Shown: positions 23,266-31,003, numbered from the stretch's first letter. The stretch is 40,275 nucleotides of DNA from Exiguobacterium sp. AM39-5BH (GCF_003467445.1 NZ_QSGS01000017.1:1-40275); one strand, 5' to 3'. A program made the numbers and translations. The notes: generated by a model not told the origin, from the letters alone.

Positions 23266-23355
23266 ATGAAATCGAACAGGTCTCATGTGCTGCACCTTAC
23301 ACACGCTGTACACGACTTCGTCACTGTTTGTTACAACCCTACGAGGTACACTTGA
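23266..23355 (+). CDS. possible 29-aa small ORF
   Basis: An ATG with AAGGAAGG 7 nt upstream opens a 29-codon frame (MKSNRSHVLHLTHAV...), rich in His, Val and Tyr. It fills the gap between two co-directional genes. There is no family evidence; the good ribosome binding site is the only support. Confidence 0.3.
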   Translation: MKSNRSHVLHLTHAVHDFVTVCYNPTRYT

Positions 23356-23375
23356 ACTAAAAAGGGGTTCTCCTT

Positions 23376-23756
23376 ATGCGACTTCAAGAATGGATCCAGC
23401 AATATCACGGTACAGAGATACTACGCTTTGATCACCTTTGCGAGTACTTGGATGCGACACCGTTTGAAATCAAACACCACCTTGATGGAATCAGTCCTGA
23501 GATAACCGGCGTACTGAAGTCAGAAGAGGGTATTGGTGACGACGCGTTCATCACGAAGCTGGAACATCATTTGCTGAATCGATTCAACAAACGAAGAAAA
23601 AAAGTGAAAGTCACGATTGAGGTCGAACTGCCATTACCGGAAGAAGCCTACAACTTTTGTCAGCGCGAACGATTTAGAATGATCGAACGCGTCACTCAAC
23701 ATATGGACGAACAAAACGTGAAGGATTGGCGCATCGTAAACATGCGGAGGATATAA
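23376..23756 (+). CDS. hypothetical protein, 126 aa
   Basis: Soluble, basic-centred protein: N-terminal helices (LQEWIQQYHGTEILRFDHLCEYLDATPFEIKHHL, possibly an HTH-like bundle), a KRRKKVKVTIEVELPLP strand, and a C-terminal helix. The ATG has AAAGGGG upstream. No recognised family. It is co-directional with the NUMOD1-like gene before it and the nuclease lipoprotein after it. Confidence 0.6.
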   Translation: MRLQEWIQQYHGTEILRFDHLCEYLDATPFEIKHHLDGISPEITGVLKSEEGIGDDAFITKLEHHLLNRFNKRRKKVKVTIEVELPLPEEAYNFCQRERFRMIERVTQHMDEQNVKDWRIVNMRRI

Positions 23757-23812
23757 TTGAACATAGATCGTATTGACTCATCTACATATATACATGCTAT
23801 AAGGAGAACAAA

Positions 23813-24754
23813 ATGAAATTTACCTACTTAGCCTTGCCTTTGGCCATCCTGCTGATGGCCGGTTGTACCAGTGAAAACACCCCTTCTACAAATGAGAAAG
23901 CAGAGGAGCCTGCTACTCAAACAGAAGAAGTCGTCGAGACGACCGAAACGAGCACAGACGACTCAAATACGGAGACGACTGCAGAAGAACCTGCAACAGC
24001 CGAAGAAACGGTCACAAATTCGGATAACAATCAATTCTCCGGCTATAAACTGATCAATGTTGATGGTGGGGACTTGTCCGGGTACCGTGAGGCGAACGTC
24101 GTCGTCGATATCGGATATGGAGATCGCGAGTATTGGGCGTTCACGAACGAACATGGTCAATTGATTCGTGTCATCGCCGATCAGATCATCTTGCAGGATG
24201 ATGATTCGGAGGATGTGACCTCGGATGGCCGCTACTATCATGACGAGGCGAAGGTCTCAGGCGTCGAACACAGTGAGCTTGACGAGGGTCATGTCATCGC
24301 CGACTCACTCGGGGGCGTCTCGAACGCCTACAACATCACACCACAAGATAGCACGCTCAACCGCTACGGGGACCAGGCCTATATGGAGGATGTAATCCGT
24401 AAGGCCGGCGGCGCGACCGACTTCGAGGCGATCATCACATATCCCGATACGAAAACTCATATTCCGTCACACTATGAGTACACCTATACGGTCAAAGGAA
24501 ATGTCGTCACCGATTCCTTCGACAACGTTAACCCGGATGAAGTGAACGCAGCACTCGGCCTCACAGAAAGTGAACCGGAACCCGCAGCTACACCTGAGGC
24601 CACAGGCGATGTCTCGAGCGTAGATACGAATGGAAACGGTCAGGTGACAATCCAGGAAGCGAAAGACGCCGGTTTCACGATGCCGATCATGAGCGACCAT
24701 TGGCTCTACCCCTATATGCGTGATAACGACAACGACGGAATGGTCGGGGAATGA
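23813..24754 (+). CDS. DNA/RNA non-specific endonuclease lipoprotein with C-terminal calcium motifs
   Basis: 313 residues. The signal peptide has lipobox LMAGC (Cys18), then an acidic Thr/Glu-rich linker to about residue 75. The nuclease domain (about 78-235) contains DEGH at 157-160 (equivalent to the DRGH catalytic motif) and NITPQDSTLNRYG at about 174-186, as in beta-beta-alpha-metal nucleases. The C-terminus has an EF-hand-like DTNGNGQVTIQEA segment and a final DNDNDGMVGE resembling an Excalibur calcium motif in which the usual Cys is Gly. It is anchored outside the membrane and probably degrades extracellular DNA or RNA. The ATG follows AAGGAG. Confidence 0.82.
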   Translation: MKFTYLALPLAILLMAGCTSENTPSTNEKAEEPATQTEEVVETTETSTDDSNTETTAEEPATAEETVTNSDNNQFSGYKLINVDGGDLSGYREANVVVDIGYGDREYWAFTNEHGQLIRVIADQIILQDDDSEDVTSDGRYYHDEAKVSGVEHSELDEGHVIADSLGGVSNAYNITPQDSTLNRYGDQAYMEDVIRKAGGATDFEAIITYPDTKTHIPSHYEYTYTVKGNVVTDSFDNVNPDEVNAALGLTESEPEPAATPEATGDVSSVDTNGNGQVTIQEAKDAGFTMPIMSDHWLYPYMRDNDNDGMVGE

Positions 24755-24788
24755 TTTCAACCAAAAATTAAAACAATGATGATTGTAT

Positions 24789-24827
24789 AAAAAGACATTC
24801 TCTATTTTTAAGGGAATGTCTTTTTTT
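24789..24827. terminator. bidirectional rho-independent terminator
   Basis: AAAAAGACATTC (24789-24800) pairs with GAATGTCTTTTT (24814-24825), with flanking A and T tracts, between convergent genes. Confidence 0.8.
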
Positions 24828-24831
24828 ATGT

Positions 24832-25440
24832 TCATTTACGTTTTCGATTCACTTTATCAAGCCGAATTTTCTCAATCAACGCGTGGATGATCTGTTCATC
24901 TCTTCCCACGAAATCTTTGTTGAAGGGAATCCGCTCTCCTTCGAACATGAAGTAATCGAGCAGGTACGGGACTCGAGGTGTCGCGTGACCCCACGTGTGC
25001 TTCGAGCAACGTTCCCACACCTCGGCTTCAAACTCTTTTGAATAGCGCATATGCTCGACGGCAGCCTTGACCTCTGATTTCTTCAGGACGAAGTAGTCCT
25101 CGAAGACGAATTTGCCGAGAAGCTCGTACCACATCTCCTCACGGGCCCGCTCTTTAATCGCTTCTACATCGACTTCGACGTGATACGAGGCCTCTTCTTC
25201 ATTCTTGACGACATTCCGAGCTTCCCCTGTCACCGACTCCGGATATAGCTCCCATCCTTCCGGCATCCGTTCTTTGATGAACTGTTCGAGCGCCTCCTCA
25301 CTGATCCGATAGCCTTTTTTACGCGACTCGAGCGGTTCTGCCTGGATCACGCCTTTTCGTACCCAGTTGCGGACCGTCTCCTTATGGCTTGTGAGCTTGT
25401 TCTTCGATAAGATTTCAAATGCCTCGTCAATTGTATACAT
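24832..25440 (-). CDS. MerR/excisionase-like DNA-binding protein, 202 aa
   Basis: The N-terminal winged-helix region 'TIDEAFEILSKNKLTSHKETVRNWVRKGVIQAEPLESRKKGYRISEEALEQFI' resembles the helix-turn-helix of MerR-like/excisionase domains: an ordered 'T..TVR.W...G.I.A' recognition segment plus a wing. Residues 70-200 are charged and helical (EVDVEAIKERAREEMWYELLGKF...), probably a dimerisation part. The ATG has AAGGAGG upstream. Related proteins are common on Firmicutes plasmids with unknown targets. A regulatory role is likely, the target unknown. The 250-bp gap upstream (25441-25691) is AT-rich; I see only likely promoters there. Confidence 0.7.
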   Translation of the reverse strand: MYTIDEAFEILSKNKLTSHKETVRNWVRKGVIQAEPLESRKKGYRISEEALEQFIKERMPEGWELYPESVTGEARNVVKNEEEASYHVEVDVEAIKERAREEMWYELLGKFVFEDYFVLKKSEVKAAVEHMRYSKEFEAEVWERCSKHTWGHATPRVPYLLDYFMFEGERIPFNKDFVGRDEQIIHALIEKIRLDKVNRKRK

Positions 25441-25691
25441 GGTAAGCCTCCTTTTAATACAGTGATTATTTTATTAAATAATACCATAATCATTGTGTTA
25501 AAAAATATAGAAACAAACTCTACTTTTTAGAAGGGATATCAATCAAAATTAAGCGAATTATTTATGGTAGAAGTTTAATTTGGAATCAAAAAATAAAATC
25601 CCATTTTTAAACATTGAATTTTTTTGTATTTAAAGGGATATTTAAGGTTAAGCTGTATATCTTTAATTTCATTTGTATAAGAGGAGGGTTT

Positions 25692-26393
25692 ATGCAGAAA
25701 AGAAAGATGTATTTCTTCATCATATCGACCTTAATCATCGTCGCTTTATTTAAAATCGGAGGCACTTCTCTTTATGGAATGATTGTAGATCGTCCCACCC
25801 AACAAGACATGTCGGGAAATCCAAGGTATATCGACGGTGAGTTGGCAACCTTTAAAGACAAAACAGAGAATCTAGAGGATACGAATGATATACCGAAGTG
25901 GTATGATCTTTTGTCAAAAGAACGGTTTGAAAAGAAGACGTCTGGCGAAGATCAAGGGGATACTTCAGACGTCCTGAAATGGGCCGTTATAGCTTTCTTG
26001 CTCATTTTATTTCTCAAGTACTACAAGCGCGTACGGAACTGGTGGGATAAGCGGCGACGCAAAGCGACACCGTCTTCAGCCGACGAGAGACCATTATCAT
26101 CTCGAGCCAACATGAACACGGTGACCAATACCACACCAATCTTTCTCTATGCCTCTGATACTGAGCTTGGGAAACTACTCGTGGAGTTGAATGACATCTT
26201 GAGCGAAACTCAAAAACGAAAACCTCACGAGACCGTCTCAGAGTGGTTTGCACGCATTCGATTCGAACAATCTGTGAAACCTTATGCCGATGTACGATAT
26301 GGAGAACTGGACGTGATCGACGAGCGCTCACTTCATGATTTCAAAGTATCTGTCAGACAATACATCCAACACTACAAAGGAGAGAAATCTTGA
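25692..26393 (+). CDS. DUF4129-containing membrane protein
   Basis: 233 residues from the ATG at 25692 (GAGGAGG 4-5 nt upstream; the longer upstream reading lacks a ribosome binding site). The first helix is about 5-27 (MYFFIISTLIIVALFKIGG), an outer stretch follows, and the second helix is at about residues 95-113 (VLKWAVIAFLLILFLKYY). Then comes a cytoplasmic C-terminal domain with 'LGKLLVELNDILSETQKRKPHETVSEWFARI', the hallmark of DUF4129. In other bacteria DUF4129 is fused to or encoded beside transglutaminase-like membrane proteins with MoxR and DUF58. Its stop overlaps the MoxR start. Function unproven. Confidence 0.75.
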   Translation: MQKRKMYFFIISTLIIVALFKIGGTSLYGMIVDRPTQQDMSGNPRYIDGELATFKDKTENLEDTNDIPKWYDLLSKERFEKKTSGEDQGDTSDVLKWAVIAFLLILFLKYYKRVRNWWDKRRRKATPSSADERPLSSRANMNTVTNTTPIFLYASDTELGKLLVELNDILSETQKRKPHETVSEWFARIRFEQSVKPYADVRYGELDVIDERSLHDFKVSVRQYIQHYKGEKS

Positions 26394-27319
26394 TGAACAT
26401 TCGTACGATGATTGAGGAAATCAACCAAGTCTATTTGGGAAACCCAACAGTAGTAGAGTTGTGTGTGACATCGCTTTTGGCAAACGGACATGTGCTCTTA
26501 GAAGATGTACCTGGCACCGGAAAGACGATGTTGGCCAAGACATTGGCGACGAGTTTCCACGGCGACTTTTCAAGAATTCAGTTCACAGCCGACTTATTAC
26601 CGTCAGATATTGTCGGTTCAGATTTTTTCAATCTAAAGACGCAAGAGTTTGAAAACAAGCAAGGCCCGATCTTCGCCAACATCGTGCTCATCGATGAAAT
26701 CAACCGGGCCGTCCCACGTACCCAGTCCGCATTGCTCGAAGCGATGGAAGAACGACAGGTGACGGTCGGGGGCAAGACATATCACCTTCCTACCCCATTC
26801 TTCGTCATCGCGACGCAAAACCCGATTGAATCATCTGGTACCTTTTCTTTGCCTGATGCGCAGCTTGATCGGTTCATGATGTGTTTACATACAGGGTACC
26901 CAACCGAAGAATTCGAACTTCAATTGTTGGAGGAATCCGTCACCGAGACCCGTAAGGCGGTACTGGCGAATGTCGATTTCGAGCAACTCCTACAATATCG
27001 AGCTGATGCCATGAAAATCTACATCTCGAAAGATGTGTTACGTTATATCGTCTCGATCGCGACCGCGTCACGTAGTCACCGGAATGTTCAGACGGGGATC
27101 AGTCCACGTGCGACGATTGCGCTCTCGAAAGCCGCTCAAAGTTATGCCTATATCCAAAATCGTGACTATGTCACACCAGAGGACATCAAGTTCTTGGCCC
27201 CATACGTTTTCGCACATCGATTGACACTGACGCTCGAGGGCGAGATCAAGTCCTCGAAGGCCATGGTCATGGAAGAACTCTTGGCGACCGTCCCGGTCCC
27301 GGTCGAGATGGGCATGTGA
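26393..27319 (+). CDS. MoxR-family AAA+ ATPase
   Basis: 308 residues from the ATG at 26393 with AAAGGAG upstream; the frame also opens at the preceding TTG. Walker A is EDVPGTGKTMLAKTLA at about 39-54. Walker B is NIVLIDEINRAVPRTQSALLEAMEE, sensor 1 is FFVIATQNPIE, and 'ISPRATIALSKAAQSYAYI' is in the lid. All core residues are intact. MoxR ATPases act as chaperone-like remodellers and are nearly always next to a DUF58 (VWA-like) protein, as here. Overlapping starts and stops with both neighbours show one three-gene operon. Confidence 0.9.
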   Translation: MNIRTMIEEINQVYLGNPTVVELCVTSLLANGHVLLEDVPGTGKTMLAKTLATSFHGDFSRIQFTADLLPSDIVGSDFFNLKTQEFENKQGPIFANIVLIDEINRAVPRTQSALLEAMEERQVTVGGKTYHLPTPFFVIATQNPIESSGTFSLPDAQLDRFMMCLHTGYPTEEFELQLLEESVTETRKAVLANVDFEQLLQYRADAMKIYISKDVLRYIVSIATASRSHRNVQTGISPRATIALSKAAQSYAYIQNRDYVTPEDIKFLAPYVFAHRLTLTLEGEIKSSKAMVMEELLATVPVPVEMGM

Positions 27320-28368
27320 CTCCGATGAACATCACGACCAATGTATTTTTCTTGCTTGAAAAACGAATCCAAATCGTCTTATTTTCAGTGATGGTCATCT
27401 TGTTGTTCGTGCCATACCTCTCGATCTTTTCATTCGTTCTTGCTGTTTTTTTGGCAGCAAGTCTTTATATCGAGCGTTACACGAAACGACTGACTGCACA
27501 AATGGACGTCACGTGGAGACAGTTCGACTCGATTCTGTTCAAAGACGAAAGTTGTAAGTTCACCCTTGAACTGACGAACGTTCACCTCTTAAACGAAATG
27601 AGCACGAAAACGTATATACGTACGCCAAAGGATGGACCTTACGTCGTGAACTTAGAGGGGCATACGGAAACCATCATCGAATTGGACGAGCTGCCGTCTG
27701 ATTTCGTCTTCGAACTTACAGGTAATCGAAGGGGGCCCATCGAAATAGCTGAAATCTCCATCACGATTAGCTTGCCTCTATCGTTAGGGACGTTGACACT
27801 CTATTTGGCTCCCCCTTTAAGTTGGACGGTCTATCCATCGATTTCAAGTACTCATGCGCAGCGTATCCGATCACACCTGAAGCTTGGTGAGCGCGTCTCT
27901 AAATATTCTCCAATTAAGGATCGGTTACTACAAATCTCCTCGAAGCCCTATGAGGATGAACCTTCTAGACAAATCGACTGGTATGCGACGGCGAAGAAAT
28001 CCACTTTGCAAACGAAACTGTACCAGCCGGTCAATCAAGACATGTTCACGGTGTACCTCGATTTGTCAGCTTCGAACGGGATCGGCCTTCATCATCAGTT
28101 CGAAGAATTGATAGAGGATACGGCATTGGTCAGTCGGGAATTGATTGAAAGCGGCGGGAAGGTCGAGCTATTTGTGAACCGATTAGATCAAAAGGGACAT
28201 GTCAATCACTTGAGCATCCAAGAAGGGGCGAAGCAGCTTAAAAACATCCTCGCTTTACTCTCTAGTCTATCGGAGCAAGATCACTATATGGGTTCAACCC
28301 GTTTCTCGCCTTACGTGACGAAAATAAAAAACAAGCAAGCTCAGCTCATAAAAATCGCATCAAGCTAA
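27316..28368 (+). CDS. DUF58 (VWA-like) membrane protein
   Basis: 350 residues. Two close N-terminal membrane helices (about 15-50), an outer/beta domain, then the DUF58 core. Here the usual 'RxYxxGD..R.IDW..(S/T)A' motif reads KPYEDEPSRQIDWYATAKK, followed by a VYLDLSAS strand of a von Willebrand A-like fold. GTG at 27316 overlaps the moxR stop as GTGA; ATG at 27325 is the alternative start. It is the partner of the MoxR ATPase. No transglutaminase gene follows; a terminator does. Confidence 0.82.
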   Translation: MTPMNITTNVFFLLEKRIQIVLFSVMVILLFVPYLSIFSFVLAVFLAASLYIERYTKRLTAQMDVTWRQFDSILFKDESCKFTLELTNVHLLNEMSTKTYIRTPKDGPYVVNLEGHTETIIELDELPSDFVFELTGNRRGPIEIAEISITISLPLSLGTLTLYLAPPLSWTVYPSISSTHAQRIRSHLKLGERVSKYSPIKDRLLQISSKPYEDEPSRQIDWYATAKKSTLQTKLYQPVNQDMFTVYLDLSASNGIGLHHQFEELIEDTALVSRELIESGGKVELFVNRLDQKGHVNHLSIQEGAKQLKNILALLSSLSEQDHYMGSTRFSPYVTKIKNKQAQLIKIASS

Positions 28369-28407
28369 CTGACTTTTTAAAAGCCAAGTTAGCTGATGTC
28401 TTTTTTA
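28358..28407 (+). terminator. rho-independent terminator after the DUF58 gene
   Basis: CATCAAGCTAACT (28358-28370) pairs with AGTTAGCTGATG (28387-28398) with one bulged base, followed by TCTTTTTTATT. The stem includes the DUF58 stop codon. Confidence 0.7.
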
Positions 28408-28448
28408 TTTATAGACAGTACACTAGATGAGGATGATCCATGTACATG

Positions 28449-28473
28449 AAAAAACACCATCGCCGATGGTGTT
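28449..28473 (-). terminator. minus-strand terminator hairpin
   Basis: AACACCATC-GCC-GATGGTGTT is a perfect 9-bp stem; on the minus strand it is followed by six U. It lies about 200 bp beyond the 28669 gene, so it would end a transcript that includes the structured GC-rich region. Confidence 0.65.
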
Positions 28474-28482
28474 CCTCGCGTG

Positions 28483-28657
28483 GCGTGAGACGCGCCCACG
28501 CTCTTGGTTTTGACGTTGTCCTTACGCCCCGTGCCTCCCGTCAGAAAGGGCCAGGAACATAGAGATGCGGCGTTGAGCCAGCAGCTCTTGTTATCGGACC
28601 GTCAGGGGGGCAGCGGTGCGATGAGCGACTTCGCCTGCTGGCGCTAGACGCTCACGC
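28483..28657. other. GC-rich structured non-coding segment
   Basis: No plausible gene is present. Inverted repeats are GCGTGAG/CTCACGC (28483-28489, 28651-28657) and GCCAGCAG/CTGCTGGC (28577-28584, 28635-28642), plus local stems and a repeated CCGTCAG. It is far more GC-rich than neighbouring intergenic DNA. It could be the 3-prime RNA of the 28669 transcript or an independent RNA; not a family I recognise. Confidence 0.3.
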
Positions 28658-28668
28658 ATGAGCCCGAA

Positions 28669-29052
28669 TCACCATTCCTTCTCCCATGCCCCGTCTTCCG
28701 ACACGCCCCAATCCTCAAAGCGATACTTGATGAGCCAATGGACATGCATCACTTCATATTCGAATACACCCTTGGATAATTCCGAGACGACGAAGCTGAC
28801 GTCTCCATCCGCCACCACCCATGTCCCGTAGAGATACACGATCTTGATCGGACGCTCTTCCGTATCCAAGTAGATCACCACCCGGAAGTAAGGCGAATTC
28901 CGTCCTTCATCGAACCGGACGACCTTCTCGACGCAATGTTCCCTGTCGACGACACGCATCCACTCGGGATGTTCCATCAGTTCCGAGAACACGGTCCGGA
29001 CGAACGGATCCAATCCGTCGAACGCATAGTCATCAAGCAGCCCCTCGTCCAT
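28669..29052 (-). CDS. hypothetical protein, 127 aa
   Basis: Acidic, aromatic-rich soluble protein ending in EDGAWEKEW, with a central beta segment (FRVVIYLDTEERPIKIVYLYGTWVVADGDVSFVV) and helical ends. ATG at 29052 or GTG at 29055 is preceded by GGAAGGGG. The ORF is clean and GC content is similar to the transfer genes. Upstream lies an array of TGTATAC repeats. No family recognised. Confidence 0.6.
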   Translation of the reverse strand: MDEGLLDDYAFDGLDPFVRTVFSELMEHPEWMRVVDREHCVEKVVRFDEGRNSPYFRVVIYLDTEERPIKIVYLYGTWVVADGDVSFVVSELSKGVFEYEVMHVHWLIKYRFEDWGVSEDGAWEKEW

Positions 29053-29149
29053 CACGTCTCACCCCTTCCGGTTCTCTATAGACCGATTCCCCGTAAAAAG
29101 ACAGTTCAGTCCTTGTTCATGAACCTACAAAAATGAAGACTTTTAAAAA

Positions 29150-29200
29150 TTGTATACACATATACAAATCTACATGTATACATGTATACGTGTATACAAT
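29150..29200. repeat. tandem TGTATAC repeats, second parS/operator-like site
   Basis: TGTATACA (29175-29182), TGTATACG (29183-29190) and TGTATACA (29191-29198) run head to tail. An imperfect palindrome TTGTATACACATATACAAA (29150-29168) lies just before. The octamer is identical to the pair at 2427-2442 upstream of parA. Confidence 0.65.
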
Positions 29201-29212
29201 CATCCCTTTTTC

Positions 29213-29419
29213 TTATGTACGACGATTCCGTCGAATCATATTCGTATTGAAAAAGACGGTGAGGTGGGTCAAGCGCTCTCCTTCCTTCACATCACAAAGA
29301 AGATCCATGCTCACAAGTTTTAAGTCATCAAAATCTTCTTGAAGCCGGTCAGGAAGGCGTCGAAGCAATACCTCTGTCATCTCGTCCATCGTCTGTTGAT
29401 CTAGTTGGTAGCTGTCCAT
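29213..29419 (-). CDS. hypothetical protein, 68 aa
   Basis: The ATG at 29419 is chosen because GAGAGG is about 9 nt upstream; the in-frame ATG at 29428 abuts it. Acidic N-terminal helix (MDEMTEVLLRRLPDRLQEDF) then a beta segment and a basic tail NMIRRNRRT. No recognised family. Confidence 0.5.
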   Translation of the reverse strand: MDSYQLDQQTMDEMTEVLLRRLPDRLQEDFDDLKLVSMDLLCDVKEGERLTHLTVFFNTNMIRRNRRT

Positions 29420-29512
29420 CTGAATCATCCTCTCCTGTTGATAGCCTCATGATACCTCGCATCTAAGCAGGCAACATCTCGCCTAATTTCACGTAAGCCC
29501 TGGTGTTGTTTC

Positions 29513-29789
29513 AAACAAGCCCTAGGGCTTGTTTCGAAAACATGCTCATTTTCAATAAACAAACCGTGTTTTCACTCCTGACATTTCATCAAACAATCTT
29601 CTTACGAGACAGACCAAAACAATGTCCAATCTTCACACACGAACCATCTCGTTTTCGTTATGCGAAAACGGACCTTTCCCGGATCCCGTACTATGGATCC
29701 AGGCGAGAGCAACGCGAGTCGCCCATCTCGTCAAAGAAAAACGCACGTTTTTCGTCCTTGCCCTTCCCGGACGGACCGGGACCGGTCCC
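29513..29789. other. palindrome-rich non-coding region (possible origin or ssDNA-processing site)
   Basis: Within the gene-free interval 29429-29809 are a perfect 22-bp palindrome (29513-29534, centre CCCTAGGG) and the hairpin CGTTTTCG-TTATG-CGAAAACG (29650-29670). The hairpin GAAAAACG-CA-CGTTTTTC (29736-29753) and the palindrome GGGACCGGTCCC (29778-29789) follow. Such clustering is typical of replication origins, single-strand origins or protein-binding hubs; no initiator gene is adjacent. Confidence 0.4.
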
Positions 29790-29809
29790 CCGGCCCCACT
29801 CCATTCCAT

Positions 29810-30265
29810 TCAACCCATGTAACCTCGCTGTTTCATGCTGACGTATGACTCGTCCGCCCCGAGGATAAGATGGTCGAGCACCGGGATACCGATGAGGTCC
29901 CCCGCTTCATATAACCGTTCGGAGACGAGGATGTCCTCCCGGCTCGGTGTCGGGTCCCCACTCGGATGTTGGTGGCAGACGATAAGACACGAGGCGTTGT
30001 TCAGGATGGCGCATTTAAAGACTTCTCGTGGGTGGACAACGCTCGAGTTTACGCTCCCAACATGCGCTCGGTGGACGCCAATGACCCGGTTTTTGGTATT
30101 CAACATGATGACGAGGAAGACCTCACGGTCGTCGTCCCCGATGAACGATGACCCGATTTTTCGGGCGCTGTCCGGCGAATGGATGATGGCGTGCTCGAGG
30201 GCGACCATTTCCTCGCGAACCTCTTGCTTGATACGGATGACCTCGATGATGGCTGATAGTTCCAT
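29810..30265 (-). CDS. RadC-like JAB/MPN-domain protein
   Basis: 151 residues from the ATG at 30265 (AAAGGGG 10 nt upstream). The JAMM metal motif is complete: VCHQHPSGDPTPSREDILVSERL, preceded by a conserved 'VHPREVFKCAILNNASCLIV'. 'LIGIPVLDHLILGADESYVSMKQRG' ends the domain. This is the C-terminal MPN part of RadC without the N-terminal helix-hairpin-helix. Short RadC-like proteins are frequent on plasmids and islands; their biochemical role is unknown despite the historical repair name. Upstream lies a large inverted-repeat region. Confidence 0.85.
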   Translation of the reverse strand: MELSAIIEVIRIKQEVREEMVALEHAIIHSPDSARKIGSSFIGDDDREVFLVIMLNTKNRVIGVHRAHVGSVNSSVVHPREVFKCAILNNASCLIVCHQHPSGDPTPSREDILVSERLYEAGDLIGIPVLDHLILGADESYVSMKQRGYMG

Positions 30266-30313
30266 GATGGTTTGTCCCCTTTCGGATAAGCTGACCTCAG
30301 AACGAACACCGTT

Positions 30314-30545
30314 GTGCGTCCTGTTGACGGAAACGAAGCGAGCGTCGGGAGACGGTGCAAGGGCGACCGCAGGGAGAGCCTCAAAAAAATGCGTAGAGCG
30401 CACGCAGAACCAGGCTTCCGTAGCCAACGAGCGAAAAGCCTTGCTTTGAGCCTAAAGCGAAGGAAGACGGGCCGGAGGGCGCGTCATTTTTTTGACGTCC
30501 CTTGCACCGACGACCAGCGAGCTAGAGTACGGAAACAGGACGCAC
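30314..30545. other. 232-bp nested inverted-repeat element
   Basis: Three pairs of arms nest around about 30430-30438: GTGCGTCCTGTT/AACAGGACGCAC (30314-30325, 30534-30545), CGGTGCAAGGG/CCCTTGCACCG (30353-30363, 30499-30509) and TCAAAAAAATG/CATTTTTTTGA (30381-30391, 30485-30495). A smaller stem AGGCTT/AAGCCT lies inside. No convincing gene lies in the 370-bp gap 30266-30636. It could be a structured RNA, a defective transposable element or a DNA processing site. Confidence 0.45.
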
Positions 30546-30599
30546 GGATCACGAATCACGAAAAAGGCTGTTCAAACGAGACAAATCGGGTATAAAATA

Positions 30600-30613
30600 A
30601 GAACAAGCGTTCG
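30600..30613 (+). promoter_or_regulatory. LexA (SOS) box upstream of the YolD-like gene
   Basis: AGAACAAGCGTTCG matches the Bacillus LexA/DinR consensus CGAACRNRYGTTYG at 13 of 14 positions. A -10-like TATAAAAT lies just upstream (30591-30598), so bound LexA would block transcription of the gene at 30637. Confidence 0.75.
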
Positions 30614-30636
30614 TTTTAATGGGAGGATGATTTTTT

Positions 30637-30978
30637 ATGACGATGTATCGCGATCGGGGTGAGCTGAAGTGGATTCCGTTCCTGATGCCCGAGCACAAGG
30701 CGTTATTGACGAAGTATTATAAGGAAATTCAAAAGATTGAGATGCCAGATATCGACGAACAAGTCCTATCGGTCTATGAGAATGTGCTGAATGACGCAAT
30801 CTTCAGCGGGGATATGGTCGAGGTGAGGTATGTAGAGGAGCGGGAGATGAAACGATTCAAGGGTTTCGTGCACCGGACGAATTACATGGAGCGGACCATT
30901 GAACTGGGCAATCAAAGAGAGGGTACGATTTATGTACATTTCGAAAAAATTGTTCAAGTAACATTGTCTTTGGAATAA
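30637..30978 (+). CDS. YolD-like protein
   Basis: 113 residues: '[23 protein letters not shown]' at the start and a beta-rich C-terminus ([30 protein letters not shown]), the pattern of the YolD-like family. The ATG is preceded by GGGAGGA. In Bacillus phages and plasmids YolD-like genes are SOS-controlled and sit directly before an ImuB/UvrX-type Y-family DNA polymerase. Here the SOS box is present but no polymerase follows; a terminator does. It is therefore an orphan, possibly acting with a chromosomal Y-family polymerase. Confidence 0.75.
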   Translation: MTMYRDRGELKWIPFLMPEHKALLTKYYKEIQKIEMPDIDEQVLSVYENVLNDAIFSGDMVEVRYVEEREMKRFKGFVHRTNYMERTIELGNQREGTIYVHFEKIVQVTLSLE

Positions 30979-31003
30979 GTTTAGAAATTTTAAGTTCAAT
31001 AAA

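Noticed and set aside
29150..29200. CRISPR-like repeats
   Set aside because: The repeats are 8 bp, directly abutting and palindromic, with no spacers and no cas genes anywhere in the window.
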